Assembly (NCBI RefSeq): GCF_000695255.1
Contig: NZ_JMIB01000027.1
Span: 211,648-275,647, forward strand
DNA length: 64,000 nt
Direction of reading: 5' to 3'
From: Photobacterium galatheae
GTDB lineage: Bacteria; Pseudomonadota; Gammaproteobacteria; Enterobacterales; Vibrionaceae
Below the pieces are notes generated by a model that was not told where the DNA came from, made no database searches, and saw only the letters and a program-made list of their open reading frames with translations. Positions 8,710 through 16,871 of this stretch are shown one piece after another. The first letter of the stretch is position 1, and the number at the start of each line of letters is the position of its first letter. The position numbers and the translations under genes are program-made.

Positions 8710-9645
8710 ATGAATCTTTATCTAACAACTGCTTGTGTTGTTTTCATCTCCATGATTTTCTCTTTAGCTGAGTCCAGCGTTGTGGGTTCGAATGAGTTCA
8801 GAGTTAAGAAGATGATGAAACAAAATTTTCCAGGGGCATCTGATCTACTAAAGGTAATTTCACAAAGAAACAAATACTTATCTTCAATCATCTTCATGAA
8901 TACCATGGTGAATATTGGAGGTTCCATGCTCATCGGTACACTTGCTACACAAACTTTCGAAGATTTTTATTATACAGTATATATTTCAACAGTTACTGTA
9001 GTCATGCTATTTCTCTCTGAGATAAAACCAAAGGTTTTTGCAGCAAGTCGACCTGAAAAAGTTGGTCGATTTATAGCGAAGCCATTAATATTCATCACAA
9101 GTATGATTAGCCCAATCATTTATATCATTAACCTACTTGTGGGTAATAAGTCAGAGCCAGATAAATTAACCATTTGTGAGTTAGACTATATGCTTAAATC
9201 TGCCAATGATTTAGGTATCATCGATAACAAAGAAGCCAAATTTATTCAAAATTTATTCTCGATAAGAGATAGAAAAGCATCTGAACTCATTATTAAAGAT
9301 TGTGAAATCACAGCAATCCCAATACATGAGTCACTCACATTTGCCAAGGAATTGGCTTTAAATAGTCATCTGAAGAGGTTTATCGCTGTAAATAAGCATC
9401 AGCAACCTGTCGGTGTTATTTTTAAAAGTGATATTCTTGCAAGCCTACTCAATGGCAACGATGAAAAAATTATCGCAGAGATTGTTCATCCCGTTTTGGT
9501 TTGTTCGGAAGAAAAATCTATGATGGAGCTACTCGAAAAGCTCTACAGAACGGATACGCACCTAGCAGTCGTTATAAATAATGACGGGGAGATGCTTGGT
9601 GTTGTGACCTTATCCAACATCCAAGAATCAATATTAAGCCACTAA
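8710..9645 (+). CDS. CNNM/CorC-like membrane protein with CBS domains
   Basis: 311 residues. The N-terminal DUF21/CNNM transmembrane domain (about 1-145) has four hydrophobic stretches, starting with YLTTACVVFISMIFSLAESS, where the conserved acidic AES turn is present, and including FLSEIKPKVFA, the E-x-x-P-K signature of the family. The C-terminal part (about 165-311) is a CBS-pair (Bateman) module (HQQPVGVIFKSDIL and NDGEMLGVVTLSNI). Family members are linked to Mg2+/Co2+ efflux. It lacks the CorC-HlyC domain at the end. Translation starts three bases after the palindrome at 8673-8706, and no ordinary Shine-Dalgarno sequence is visible. Confidence 0.82.
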   Translation: MNLYLTTACVVFISMIFSLAESSVVGSNEFRVKKMMKQNFPGASDLLKVISQRNKYLSSIIFMNTMVNIGGSMLIGTLATQTFEDFYYTVYISTVTVVMLFLSEIKPKVFAASRPEKVGRFIAKPLIFITSMISPIIYIINLLVGNKSEPDKLTICELDYMLKSANDLGIIDNKEAKFIQNLFSIRDRKASELIIKDCEITAIPIHESLTFAKELALNSHLKRFIAVNKHQQPVGVIFKSDILASLLNGNDEKIIAEIVHPVLVCSEEKSMMELLEKLYRTDTHLAVVINNDGEMLGVVTLSNIQESILSH

Positions 9646-9650
9646 CAAAA

Positions 9651-10040
9651 TTAAAAGGGAATTCGAATGGATTCCCCCTCATCAATCGTGTTTTCTTCTG
9701 CTTCCTTCGAAAACCCTAAGAATTCCTTAACCACTACGGCACCATAATAGTCTATCTTTATCCCCATTTCTTTCTCTACCCTATCCAGCCCCCACTGAAC
9801 ATCATAACCGTCAGAAAGTTTTAAATTCTCTATACTAAATACCACCTCATTTCCACTTTGATTTCTATTGAGGTATCTCAACAATATTTCTAATACACCG
9901 ATACATACCGCTTCATCATTCATGAATTCGAACAAATCCTCTATGGTGTTGAATATTTTAGATTGGTATTCAAATATCCATATATCAGATGAATCAAATT
10001 CAACTTTTTTGATCAGTCGGTTTCTTATTTTCACAAACAT
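9651..10040 (-). CDS. Unknown soluble protein, 129 aa
   Basis: Acidic protein beginning MFVKIRNRLIKKVEFDSSDIWIFEYQSKIF; no signal peptide, no membrane segment, no recognised motif. It is the second gene of a leftward pair, 18 bp after the stop of the upstream gene, so the two are probably one operon. It converges with the CNNM gene (five bases between stops). Confidence 0.45.
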   Translation of the reverse strand: MFVKIRNRLIKKVEFDSSDIWIFEYQSKIFNTIEDLFEFMNDEAVCIGVLEILLRYLNRNQSGNEVVFSIENLKLSDGYDVQWGLDRVEKEMGIKIDYYGAVVVKEFLGFSKEAEENTIDEGESIRIPF

Positions 10041-10058
10041 GGAGACAACACCGAAAGG

Positions 10059-10424
10059 TTATTCGTTAATTTCAGAAAAACACTCACTATAGGTAAAGTG
10101 AACCAGTTTTATCCCAGCTTCACCATTCAGAGGAGGAAACAACTCAGCAAGCCAGGAATCAGCAGAATCGAAATAGCAAAGCACCCCCTCAAGGTTTAGG
10201 TCTTTTGAAGTAGACACCTGAAAGCAGGCTTTTGCTAAAACTTTTAAAAAACAATTAATTATTCCGTCATCAGACGTATTTAGAAGCATGTGACCGTCAT
10301 CATAATTTTCTACATAAAGTCTCAGCCTATCTATTGAAACAACCGAGAAATCAATTTCAGCAGTCAATTCAATATCATTCCAGGAATGGTTAACCGTATA
10401 TGTTTCTTTCGCTATCTTACTCAT
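10059..10424 (-). CDS. Unknown soluble protein, 121 aa
   Basis: Starts MSKIAKETYTVNHSWNDIELTAEIDF at the ATG at 10424, with AGG five bases upstream. It is acidic, with alternating beta-like segments. The overall look recalls small plasmid- or phage-borne proteins such as DUF2528, but I cannot confirm that. It is first gene of a leftward pair with the 129-aa gene. Confidence 0.45.
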   Translation of the reverse strand: MSKIAKETYTVNHSWNDIELTAEIDFSVVSIDRLRLYVENYDDGHMLLNTSDDGIINCFLKVLAKACFQVSTSKDLNLEGVLCYFDSADSWLAELFPPLNGEAGIKLVHFTYSECFSEINE

Positions 10425-10855
10425 TGATACCTGACCTCTTCACAAAATAACTTCCTAATCAAGTTCAAGTACGAATTAATCTAGATTTTAGACTAACTTA
10501 ATATTTTATAGCAAGCGATCACAGGCGAGTATCTAAAAAATATTCGGCGATGATTTTTGCATCAAACTCATCATCTCTCATTTTAAATATCACCAAATTA
10601 GCATACCGTTCATTCAGTCTATTCAATACCATCAAAATAATCTTGTTATTAAAAAATCAAGTAAGGTTCCTCCTGTGACACCACATCAAATACTGAAATA
10701 TATATTTTTTGCAACACAAATCTAACAAATATTCAGTAAGCTGTTCTTTAATTTTAATTCAGTCATTTTATATATTGCATTCCAGGAAACAATTTTTGTT
10801 GTGTCACAGCTATCTATCCTAAAGAGTCAAAACACATGTATATACGACTCTCATT
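10425..10855. other. 431-bp AT-rich intergenic region
   Basis: No gene recognised. It separates the ends of clpX and the start of the leftward unknown operon, so it should contain that operon's promoter and the clpX 3' end. I saw no strong hairpin with a T-tract. Confidence 0.4.
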
Positions 10856-12124
10856 TCAAAGTTCTGGTGAATCACTATCCGACAGTGCATGTTTAACAAC
10901 TGATTCTGTGATGACAAATGAGTCGATATTCTCTGAAGGTGAATCAAAAGAGAATTCTTTTAGAACTTTATTCATCGTGCCATCAAGCCCACGAGCGCCG
11001 ACTTTCTGCTCAAATGCATGATGTGCTACCGCCTCAACAGCCTCGTCAGTGATGCTCAGATCGATATTATCAGCCAATGCCAAAAGTCGGTGACCTGCAA
11101 ACATACTTCGCTTGGAATCCGTAATAATCTGCTTCATGACATCCATCGTCAAAGGTTCTAAATGAACAATGGTGCTGAATCTGCCAACAAACTCTGGCTT
11201 CATTCCATATTGAACAATATGTTTTGCGTTCACATGCTTCATTCCAGCATTTTCCTTCACACGCGTTTCTGGCGTCTCATCAGCGACAAAGCCAATTCTC
11301 TTCTTCGTACCACTCTCCTTATCAAGGATCTCATCAATCCCCTCAAAGGCACCACTCGCAATAAAAAGGATATTTGACGTGTTGATCGTTTGAGTCTTTG
11401 CTGCCTGTTGTTTTCGACCACCACTGACCGGGACGCGAACATCAGCCCCTTCACACAGTTTCAATAAAGCACTTTGTACACCATCGCCAGAAGGATCTCG
11501 ATTTAGATTCGCGCTATCCCCTCGCTTCCTGAGTTTATCGATTTCATCAATGAAGATAATCCCTTTGCTTTCTGCCAAACCAATGTCACCATCACACTTC
11601 TGAATCAATTCTGCCAGCATATCTTCAACGCTATCACCAATATAGCCAGCTTCAGTCAGTGGGGTCGCATCCTGAATATGAATGGGAAGATCGGTTAAAG
11701 CAGCAATCGTTTCTGCAAGAAGCGTTTTTCCCGTCCCGGTTGGCCCAATGAGAAGGAGATTCGATTTTTTCGCCTGTGAACCAAATCCATGCTTATTTAA
11801 AATGATGCGCTTTTGATGTTGGTAAATCGCAACTGAGAGCATTTGCTTGGCATCATGTTGACCTATGACATATTCATCTAACAACGCAACCAATTCACGT
11901 GGTTTTCGCAGTTCTGAAACGTCTTCCATCACCATTTCCATCGCATCTTTATGCGTTCTGTCTTGTTCTTCTTTATTCGCTTGTCTGCTTTGAGCACTCA
12001 GGAACTCATAACCATCTAGGATACAGGGCTTACAGAGCATGATGTCATCGCTATACGCGACCTTGTCAAAACCTTCCCCATTTCCGCAAGCAGTACATCT
12101 GTTTTTAACCTCTTGACTAACCAT
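10856..12124 (-). CDS. clpX: ClpX, AAA+ unfoldase of the ClpXP protease
   Basis: Start chosen at the ATG at 12124 because AAGGGGACGAG precedes it; the frame runs on to 12226. This gives 422 residues against 424 in E. coli. The zinc-binding domain has C10-x2-C13 and C31-x2-C34; Walker A GPTGTGKT is at 127-134; Walker B is IIFIDEID; the pore-1 loop is GYIG. The tripeptide IGF (in KKRIGFVADE) that docks on ClpP is kept, so it should still pair with ClpP, but no clpP is adjacent, unlike the usual clpP-clpX-lon order. Expected role: unfolding tagged proteins and, on some plasmids, remodelling initiator proteins. It may be a second copy specific to this replicon. Confidence 0.93.
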   Translation of the reverse strand: MVSQEVKNRCTACGNGEGFDKVAYSDDIMLCKPCILDGYEFLSAQSRQANKEEQDRTHKDAMEMVMEDVSELRKPRELVALLDEYVIGQHDAKQMLSVAIYQHQKRIILNKHGFGSQAKKSNLLLIGPTGTGKTLLAETIAALTDLPIHIQDATPLTEAGYIGDSVEDMLAELIQKCDGDIGLAESKGIIFIDEIDKLRKRGDSANLNRDPSGDGVQSALLKLCEGADVRVPVSGGRKQQAAKTQTINTSNILFIASGAFEGIDEILDKESGTKKRIGFVADETPETRVKENAGMKHVNAKHIVQYGMKPEFVGRFSTIVHLEPLTMDVMKQIITDSKRSMFAGHRLLALADNIDLSITDEAVEAVAHHAFEQKVGARGLDGTMNKVLKEFSFDSPSENIDSFVITESVVKHALSDSDSPEL

Positions 12125-12167
12125 CTCGTCCCCTTCGCTCAGCACTGATCTTCGATATACTTGTGGC

Positions 12168-12195
12168 ATTATAATGATAGCGACGCTATCATCAA
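12168..12195 (-). promoter_or_regulatory. clpX promoter overlapped by a palindromic operator
   Basis: On the minus strand: -35 TTGATG (12195-12190), 16-bp spacer, -10 TATAAT (12173-12168). A 19-bp palindrome ATGATAGCG-A-CGCTATCAT (12174-12192) covers the spacer and most of the -35. The -10 region CATTATAATG is itself symmetric and could also serve the rightward gene at 12253. The geometry is that of a repressor operator. Confidence 0.6.
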
Positions 12196-12252
12196 CGCAA
12201 ATTGCTGAATTATTTATGACTGCCATTCACTTTGATACATGAGGGGGGATAT

Positions 12253-12543
12253 GTGGCTGTACGGTGTGTTCAATTTTTTTTAGATGTATCTGAAACAATC
12301 CCAGATCAAATCACAATCTCATCGAACGGAAAGGAAGAGACCCTAAAAGTCGATAAATTTTTAACAAGACACACAAGGACCAAAGATTTGGTCGCCGCAC
12401 TGAGCAAAGCAGGACTTGATGTAAACCGAGATACAGATGAAAGAACGCTCTTAAAACTGGCAAGATACAAGGGATTGGATAACCACAAAATTAACACAAA
12501 CGAAGTGTTCGTGGTCAAGCATATGACACCCAAGAAGTATTGA
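12253..12543 (+). CDS. Unknown small protein divergent from clpX
   Basis: I place the start at the GTG at 12253 because GAGGGGGG lies four bases upstream; the open frame itself begins at a TTG at 12232. The product has 96 residues, basic and soluble, with a helical middle (TRTKDLVAALSKAGLDVNRDTDERTLLKLARYKG) and the C-terminus VVKHMTPKKY. I recognise no family. It shares the intergenic region and palindromic operator with clpX and lies about 95 bp before recA, whose promoter begins just after its stop. Confidence 0.5.
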   Translation: MAVRCVQFFLDVSETIPDQITISSNGKEETLKVDKFLTRHTRTKDLVAALSKAGLDVNRDTDERTLLKLARYKGLDNHKINTNEVFVVKHMTPKKY

Positions 12544-12570
12544 AATGCTCAATCAAGAAAAGCGAGAAGA

Positions 12571-12600
12571 TTGACAAAAACCAACAGCCATCACTATAGT
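12571..12600 (+). promoter_or_regulatory. recA promoter, no LexA box seen
   Basis: TTGACA (12571-12576), 18-bp spacer, TATAGT (12595-12600). The interval 12544-12638 contains no CTGT-N8-ACAG match, so the LexA operator usual for gammaproteobacterial recA is not visible. Confidence 0.6.
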
Positions 12601-12638
12601 GCCACGAAATACAAGCAGACAAAAAATAAAAGAAAGCG

Positions 12639-13685
12639 ATGAACGAAAACAGAAAAAAAGCACTCGATACAGCACTGGGACAAATCGAAAAGCAATTCGG
12701 CCAAGGTGCCATCATGCGTCTGGGCGACTCGACCTCAATGAATGTCAAGGCTATCCCAACAGGCTCACTCACGCTTGATGCGGCACTGGGCGTTGGTGGC
12801 CTTCCTGAAGGGCGTATTGTTGAGATCTTTGGCCCAGAGTCAAGCGGCAAAACAACCCTAACACTGAGCGTCATTGCTGAAGCGCAGAAATCAGGCAAAA
12901 CATGCGCCTTTATTGATGCTGAGCATGCCTTAGATCCGGTCTATGCCAAAAAAATTGGCGTAAATATTGATGACATGCTCATATCTCAACCAGATACAGG
13001 TGAACAGGCTTTAGAAATGACAGATGCACTTGTTCGAAGTGGTGCTGTGGATGTCATCGTTGTCGATTCAGTGGCAGCGCTCACGCCTAAAGCTGAAATT
13101 GAAGGAGAAATGGGTGACGCCCATATGGGCCTTCAAGCCCGCATGCTGTCCCAAGCCATGCGTAAGCTGACTGGAAACATCAAATCAAACAATGTGCTTG
13201 TTATCTTCATCAACCAAATTCGGATGAAAATTGGGGTGATGTTCGGAAACCCTGAAACGACAACTGGCGGGAACGCCCTAAAGTTTTATTCATCAGTACG
13301 ACTAGACATCCGAAGAACGGGGACAATCAAAAGTGGTGATACAATTGTTGGCAACGAAACTCGCGTCAAAGTGATGAAGAACAAAGTTGCACCGCCTTTC
13401 AGGGAAGCTAACTTTACGATTCGCTATGATGTCGGTATCGATATGGCTTCTGAGCTCATTGATATTGGTGTGAAAGAAAAAGTGATTGAAAAAGCAGGCG
13501 CCTGGTATAAATACAATGGCACCAGGTTGGCTCAAGGAAAAGAAAACACGCGATCATACTTGCTTGCCAACCCAAACCTTCTAGAAGAAGTGAAGAACAA
13601 GCTCAAAGGATTCAAGGTTAATCTCAATGATGCCATTCAAATAGGCGCTGAGTCTGAGCATTTCAGCGAAGACCGAAAAAAATAA
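12639..13685 (+). CDS. recA: RecA recombinase
   Basis: 348 residues (E. coli 353). Walker A GPESSGKT at 65-72, Walker [11 protein letters not shown], and the DNA-binding L1/L2 region including [20 protein letters not shown] are intact. The far C-terminus ([11 protein letters not shown]) is only mildly acidic compared with the acidic tail of E. coli RecA. It should form filaments on ssDNA, exchange strands and stimulate LexA self-cleavage. recX is not downstream; an intrinsic terminator follows. Placement beside clpX and on the same replicon as recBCD suggests a self-contained recombination set. Only a weak purine-rich ribosome site (AGAAAGCG) precedes the ATG. Confidence 0.97.
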   Translation: MNENRKKALDTALGQIEKQFGQGAIMRLGDSTSMNVKAIPTGSLTLDAALGVGGLPEGRIVEIFGPESSGKTTLTLSVIAEAQKSGKTCAFIDAEHALDPVYAKKIGVNIDDMLISQPDTGEQALEMTDALVRSGAVDVIVVDSVAALTPKAEIEGEMGDAHMGLQARMLSQAMRKLTGNIKSNNVLVIFINQIRMKIGVMFGNPETTTGGNALKFYSSVRLDIRRTGTIKSGDTIVGNETRVKVMKNKVAPPFREANFTIRYDVGIDMASELIDIGVKEKVIEKAGAWYKYNGTRLAQGKENTRSYLLANPNLLEEVKNKLKGFKVNLNDAIQIGAESEHFSEDRKK

Positions 13686-13714
13686 AACTTCAATCACTAT
13701 CCTCCCAACAATGA

Positions 13715-13742
13715 AGAGAAGTGAGCAGGCTTCTCTTTTTTA
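13715..13742 (+). terminator. recA terminator
   Basis: Stem AGAGAAG / CTTCTCT around an 8-base loop, followed by TTTTTTAT, 30 bp after the recA stop. Confidence 0.85.
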
Positions 13743-13965
13743 TACAAAGTGGCAAATATAGATATGCTAATAGTGACATAAAAATGACGAATTTATGCAT
13801 GAAGCCGGTTCTGGGGCATACTCATCAAGTCTAATATGATAACTTACAATAAAAACCAGATGAGCTTTCAATTTTTTATGCGATCTTCCATACATTAAAA
13901 ACCTATCGTGTAACATTCCTCAAACGACATACCACTCATATTGAGTACCTTATTAAATAAACTTC

Positions 13966-13993
13966 TTTACATCTGATTGCATTGCAATATAAT
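13966..13993 (+). promoter_or_regulatory. Promoter for the 14.0-kb gene
   Basis: TTTACA (13966-13971), 16-bp spacer, TATAAT (13988-13993). It places the transcription start near 14000 and supports the ATG at 14036 as the real start of the next gene. The 220 bp to the left hold no gene that I can see. Confidence 0.6.
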
Positions 13994-14035
13994 GCCCCTA
14001 GTTTCATAATTACAAATATATGGGTATACATAGAA

Positions 14036-14560
14036 ATGCTCAATGCTCACTACACGATTGATATTAATGGCGAAAAGGCTAAGGTTCACATTTCCGGTTT
14101 AATTCCATGCGAAAACCTGACTGGAAACGCATCAGCATTACATCTGAGGACTATCCAGGATCTGTCGAAACCATGGATGACAGAACATTCTTCAGTTGCA
14201 TCATTCAAAGTTGATACATTCGATATTGAAGATTGTCGTCGGCACACAGAATCATTCCCAGAAGTTGGTGCTCTCATTAAGTTGAGTTATTTTTGGTCAG
14301 GCTTGTCTGATGATTATGAAATGCTGTGTCAAACAATTCATAGTGGCTGTTCTGACGAACTCGTATTCAGTGGATATATCTGGGTAAAAGACATGTTTGA
14401 CCGTGGTGAAGTGAACCAGGTCGTTTCGAATTGGGCCATCCTACAGACGGAGAAAATGACCCATTTAGCCAGCCATGTATCCAGTTTAAACGATGATGAA
14501 TTTTTTATTGCTTCTCAAAACAACGCTATTCTAGAAAAAATTCGCAACTATTTTAATTGA
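14036..14560 (+). CDS. Unknown soluble protein, 174 aa
   Basis: The start at 14036 fits the upstream promoter; the frame is open from a TTG at 13982 that overlaps the -10 box. The protein begins MLNAHYTIDINGEKAKVHISGL and reads as a soluble alpha/beta protein with an Asp/Glu-rich middle and three Cys. No signal peptide, membrane segment or recognised family. It is a monocistronic unit bounded by a terminator upstream and a long inverted repeat downstream. Confidence 0.5.
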   Translation: MLNAHYTIDINGEKAKVHISGLIPCENLTGNASALHLRTIQDLSKPWMTEHSSVASFKVDTFDIEDCRRHTESFPEVGALIKLSYFWSGLSDDYEMLCQTIHSGCSDELVFSGYIWVKDMFDRGEVNQVVSNWAILQTEKMTHLASHVSSLNDDEFFIASQNNAILEKIRNYFN

Positions 14561-14593
14561 ACTGATTCGATGAGACTGCTTAATCTGACTCTA

Positions 14594-14639
14594 TGTAGGC
14601 TGGCGACAGAATCTATCTCGGGCGCATCGCCAGCCTACA
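14594..14639. repeat. 13-bp inverted repeat (possible terminator)
   Basis: TGTAGGCTGGCGA (14594-14606) pairs perfectly with TCGCCAGCCTACA (14627-14639) around a 20-base loop. There is no T-tract on the plus side, so it may be a factor-dependent terminator, an mRNA 3' stabiliser or a protein-binding palindrome. Confidence 0.6.
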
Positions 14640-14761
14640 CGAATTGCACTCAATACGCTTCAAAGACACCGAAAAGAACCGATTGATTCATCTTTATTCA
14701 GTGTGGTATTAAGATGCGGCACCCTAAATTTGGTGTATCAATGGCACCAAGCTAGATAAGG

Positions 14762-15430
14762 TTAGTGAATAAAATTGTCTGATTCAATCCCCTTGTCACG
14801 ATTATACTGATCAACCACTTTATTGATCCATTGTCTTAAAAAATTAGTTGATGTCATCATGCTTACCCGACCCAACCTTTCTCCGGTTTCAATCAACTGG
14901 GTATCAGATGTTCCCATTGCATTGATAATTCCAACAAGCTCATTTTTTTCATTAAAAACACCACCACCACTCATACCAACCTGAATCGGCGAATTTAGTA
15001 CACTGATAATACATTTTCTGTTATGCCACATGCTCTCTTTCATCTGGATATCCAGCTTGTATACACCCTCGCCATAAATGGTTTTCAAAGGATTCATAAA
15101 CGATTTACCAAACGTTTTTACCTTTTGCTCAGGATAGATCACGCCCATTTTGTGTCGCTGCTTCCCAGTATTATCTTTTTCGATAATCGATATATCGCAA
15201 TCCGGATGATGAGCAACGACCAACGAGTAGTCATAACTCGCAACATGTTTTGCCGTTAGGCTAAGATTTTTGGTAATAGGAACACTACTTCCAGAACTCC
15301 CAAGGAGCAAAGGTATACCAATTATCTGCGTATCAATATCTATCTCGGTACCATGATAATCCTGAAGAACACCGTTACTGCACCCCCCAATAAACAACAC
15401 AGACAAGAGTATTGCTAATCTTAATCTCAC
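14762..15430 (-). CDS. Exported trypsin-like serine protease lipoprotein
   Basis: 222 residues. The N-terminus MRLRLAILLSVLFIGGCSN is a lipoprotein signal with lipobox FIGGC. The body looks like a chymotrypsin/Do-type fold: His in SLTAKHVA, Asp in DCDISIIEKD and Ser in GMSGGGVFN supply a plausible catalytic triad, and GGGVFNEKNELVGII is the usual post-serine strand. There is no PDZ domain, so it is not a full DegP/DegS. It should be membrane-anchored on the periplasmic face and act on or bind extracytoplasmic proteins. It diverges from the membrane-protein gene at 15528. Confidence 0.72.
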   Translation of the reverse strand: MRLRLAILLSVLFIGGCSNGVLQDYHGTEIDIDTQIIGIPLLLGSSGSSVPITKNLSLTAKHVASYDYSLVVAHHPDCDISIIEKDNTGKQRHKMGVIYPEQKVKTFGKSFMNPLKTIYGEGVYKLDIQMKESMWHNRKCIISVLNSPIQVGMSGGGVFNEKNELVGIINAMGTSDTQLIETGERLGRVSMMTSTNFLRQWINKVVDQYNRDKGIESDNFIH

Positions 15431-15527
15431 AGTTTTTAATCTATTTGTAGTCTATTTTTTGATTAAAAAAAACACCTGTCTTTCAATTCTTATTACCCTA
15501 ACTTATAGTTATAAAAAAGGATCAACC

Positions 15528-16178
15528 ATGAATGCCATGAAAGGCTTTTTAAAGCCAACTTCATATTTTAGACATCTCGTGCAACAAGATGGAAAAGCTC
15601 AAGTCGATAATCTATTGAAAAAAGTGATTTTTATTGTCTCTTTCTTTTCTATACTTGCTTACCTTTCTGTGTCGAATTTCGGAGAAAAAATAGGGTTAGC
15701 CAATTCTGGTTTATATGCCACTAAAGCCGCAACGGATGCAGCATTATGGGCATTATGTACATTTTTCATACATGGCCTCATCGCGGCAGTCGTCGGTAAA
15801 CTCTTTCGCGTCGATGAACGCGTTTCAGGGATCGTCACCTGCTTTTTCTGGTCTCACTTTTACGGCTGGATCACTGGCATATCGGCTTTTGTCATCAGCT
15901 ATACCTCCGTTTATTTGCTGTCAGATGACGTCGAGCTTTCCTTATTGATTTCATTCGTTCCTTTTGTCCTGATCAAGATATGGTATTTAATCAAAGGCGC
16001 TGAAATCTCCATGCAAACAAGTAAGTTAGAAAGTACAGCGATTGTATTTCTTTCCTTGGTTTTAGTGATTACCCTGAAATGGTGTCTTAACGAAGCGACA
16101 AATCAGCTCTTTGAGAATAAACTCATTGAATCACACGAAATGAAACAGAAATCAGCCCTTGACCTATACTCACAGTAA
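15528..16178 (+). CDS. Yip1-like multi-pass membrane protein
   Basis: Start taken at the ATG at 15528, with AAGGA seven bases upstream; the frame is open to 15459. The product has 216 residues. The N-terminal part (MNAMKGFLKPTSYFRHLV) is amphipathic and cytoplasmic; five hydrophobic segments follow (about residues 30-50, 67-88, 100-125, 133-152 and 165-185). The pattern of a soluble start with a P-x-x-Y/F-F motif and five helices recalls bacterial Yip1-family proteins, but I cannot confirm that without a search. Function unknown; probably inner membrane. Confidence 0.5.
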   Translation: MNAMKGFLKPTSYFRHLVQQDGKAQVDNLLKKVIFIVSFFSILAYLSVSNFGEKIGLANSGLYATKAATDAALWALCTFFIHGLIAAVVGKLFRVDERVSGIVTCFFWSHFYGWITGISAFVISYTSVYLLSDDVELSLLISFVPFVLIKIWYLIKGAEISMQTSKLESTAIVFLSLVLVITLKWCLNEATNQLFENKLIESHEMKQKSALDLYSQ

Positions 16179-16191
16179 GCATTGAATCGTT

Positions 16192-16213
16192 CACTGAGGC
16201 AATAGCCTCAGTG
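16192..16213 (+). terminator. Hairpin after the Yip1-like gene
   Basis: CACTGAGGC-AATA-GCCTCAGTG, a 9-bp stem with a tetraloop 14 bp past the stop. The T-tract is weak (TTGAC), so efficiency is uncertain. Confidence 0.6.
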
Positions 16214-16240
16214 TTGACAATGGCTACATGCTCTAAACAG

Positions 16241-16531
16241 CTACGGATGATTAATGTTTTGATCATCCCCACCGATTTTCATTGCAGCCACCACCAATCT
16301 TTTACTGAAGAGAAAATAACTGGTGATGCTATAGATAACAAAACCAAACATACCAACAAAAACACCGATTCTCACCACATCCCGAAGCGTTTCTGTTCCA
16401 CCAGTCGCAAAATGAATGAGGAAAATCACCGAGAAAACGACCAGATAAACTCCCCAAAACATAGCATATAACGTGAGTACGAATGGGTTGGTTGTGATTT
16501 CCTTTAACTTTATCTTTTTCATGACTTCCAT
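16241..16531 (-). CDS. Small two-TM membrane protein
   Basis: The ATG at 16531 has GGGGG just upstream; an ATG nine bases later (16522) is an alternative. About 96 residues: basic cytoplasmic start (KKIKLKEITTNPF), membrane helices at about 17-40 and 54-72, then a basic tail (SKRLVVAAMKIGGDDQ). I recognise no family. It converges with the Yip1-like gene, and the two probably share the hairpin at 16192-16213. Confidence 0.45.
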   Translation of the reverse strand: MEVMKKIKLKEITTNPFVLTLYAMFWGVYLVVFSVIFLIHFATGGTETLRDVVRIGVFVGMFGFVIYSITSYFLFSKRLVVAAMKIGGDDQNINHP

Positions 16532-16871
16532 ATCCCCCAATTTTCACAATCGCTGGATTGTGTTATCCATTGAACAACAAGATGAAATTCAATGAAATCG
16601 TGCAAGCATCTATCTTACGTACTGTTTCAGGTGCACCACAAGTACGAATCCCACACGATGACGACAAAATAAGAAAAGTGTTCAGGATGCAAATCCAGCA
16701 TGTCGTAATAGCTCAACCCCCAGGTCAAGTTCATGATTAGATTCACAAAAAAGCAACAACTTGAAGACTTTACATCCTTAAGAAATTCACGTCCTTATAT
16801 TGCTTTTTGGTGATTCATCTCGTCAATCAAGTTATACTTTCTCAATCAGACATCAACCAGCACTTCGTATT

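Noticed and set aside
14594..14639. Terminal inverted repeat of an insertion element
   Set aside because: No transposase frame lies between or beside the arms and no target duplication was seen; better explained as a hairpin.
16558..16740. 60-aa frame before recC
   Set aside because: No translation signals; looks like chance in the recC leader region.
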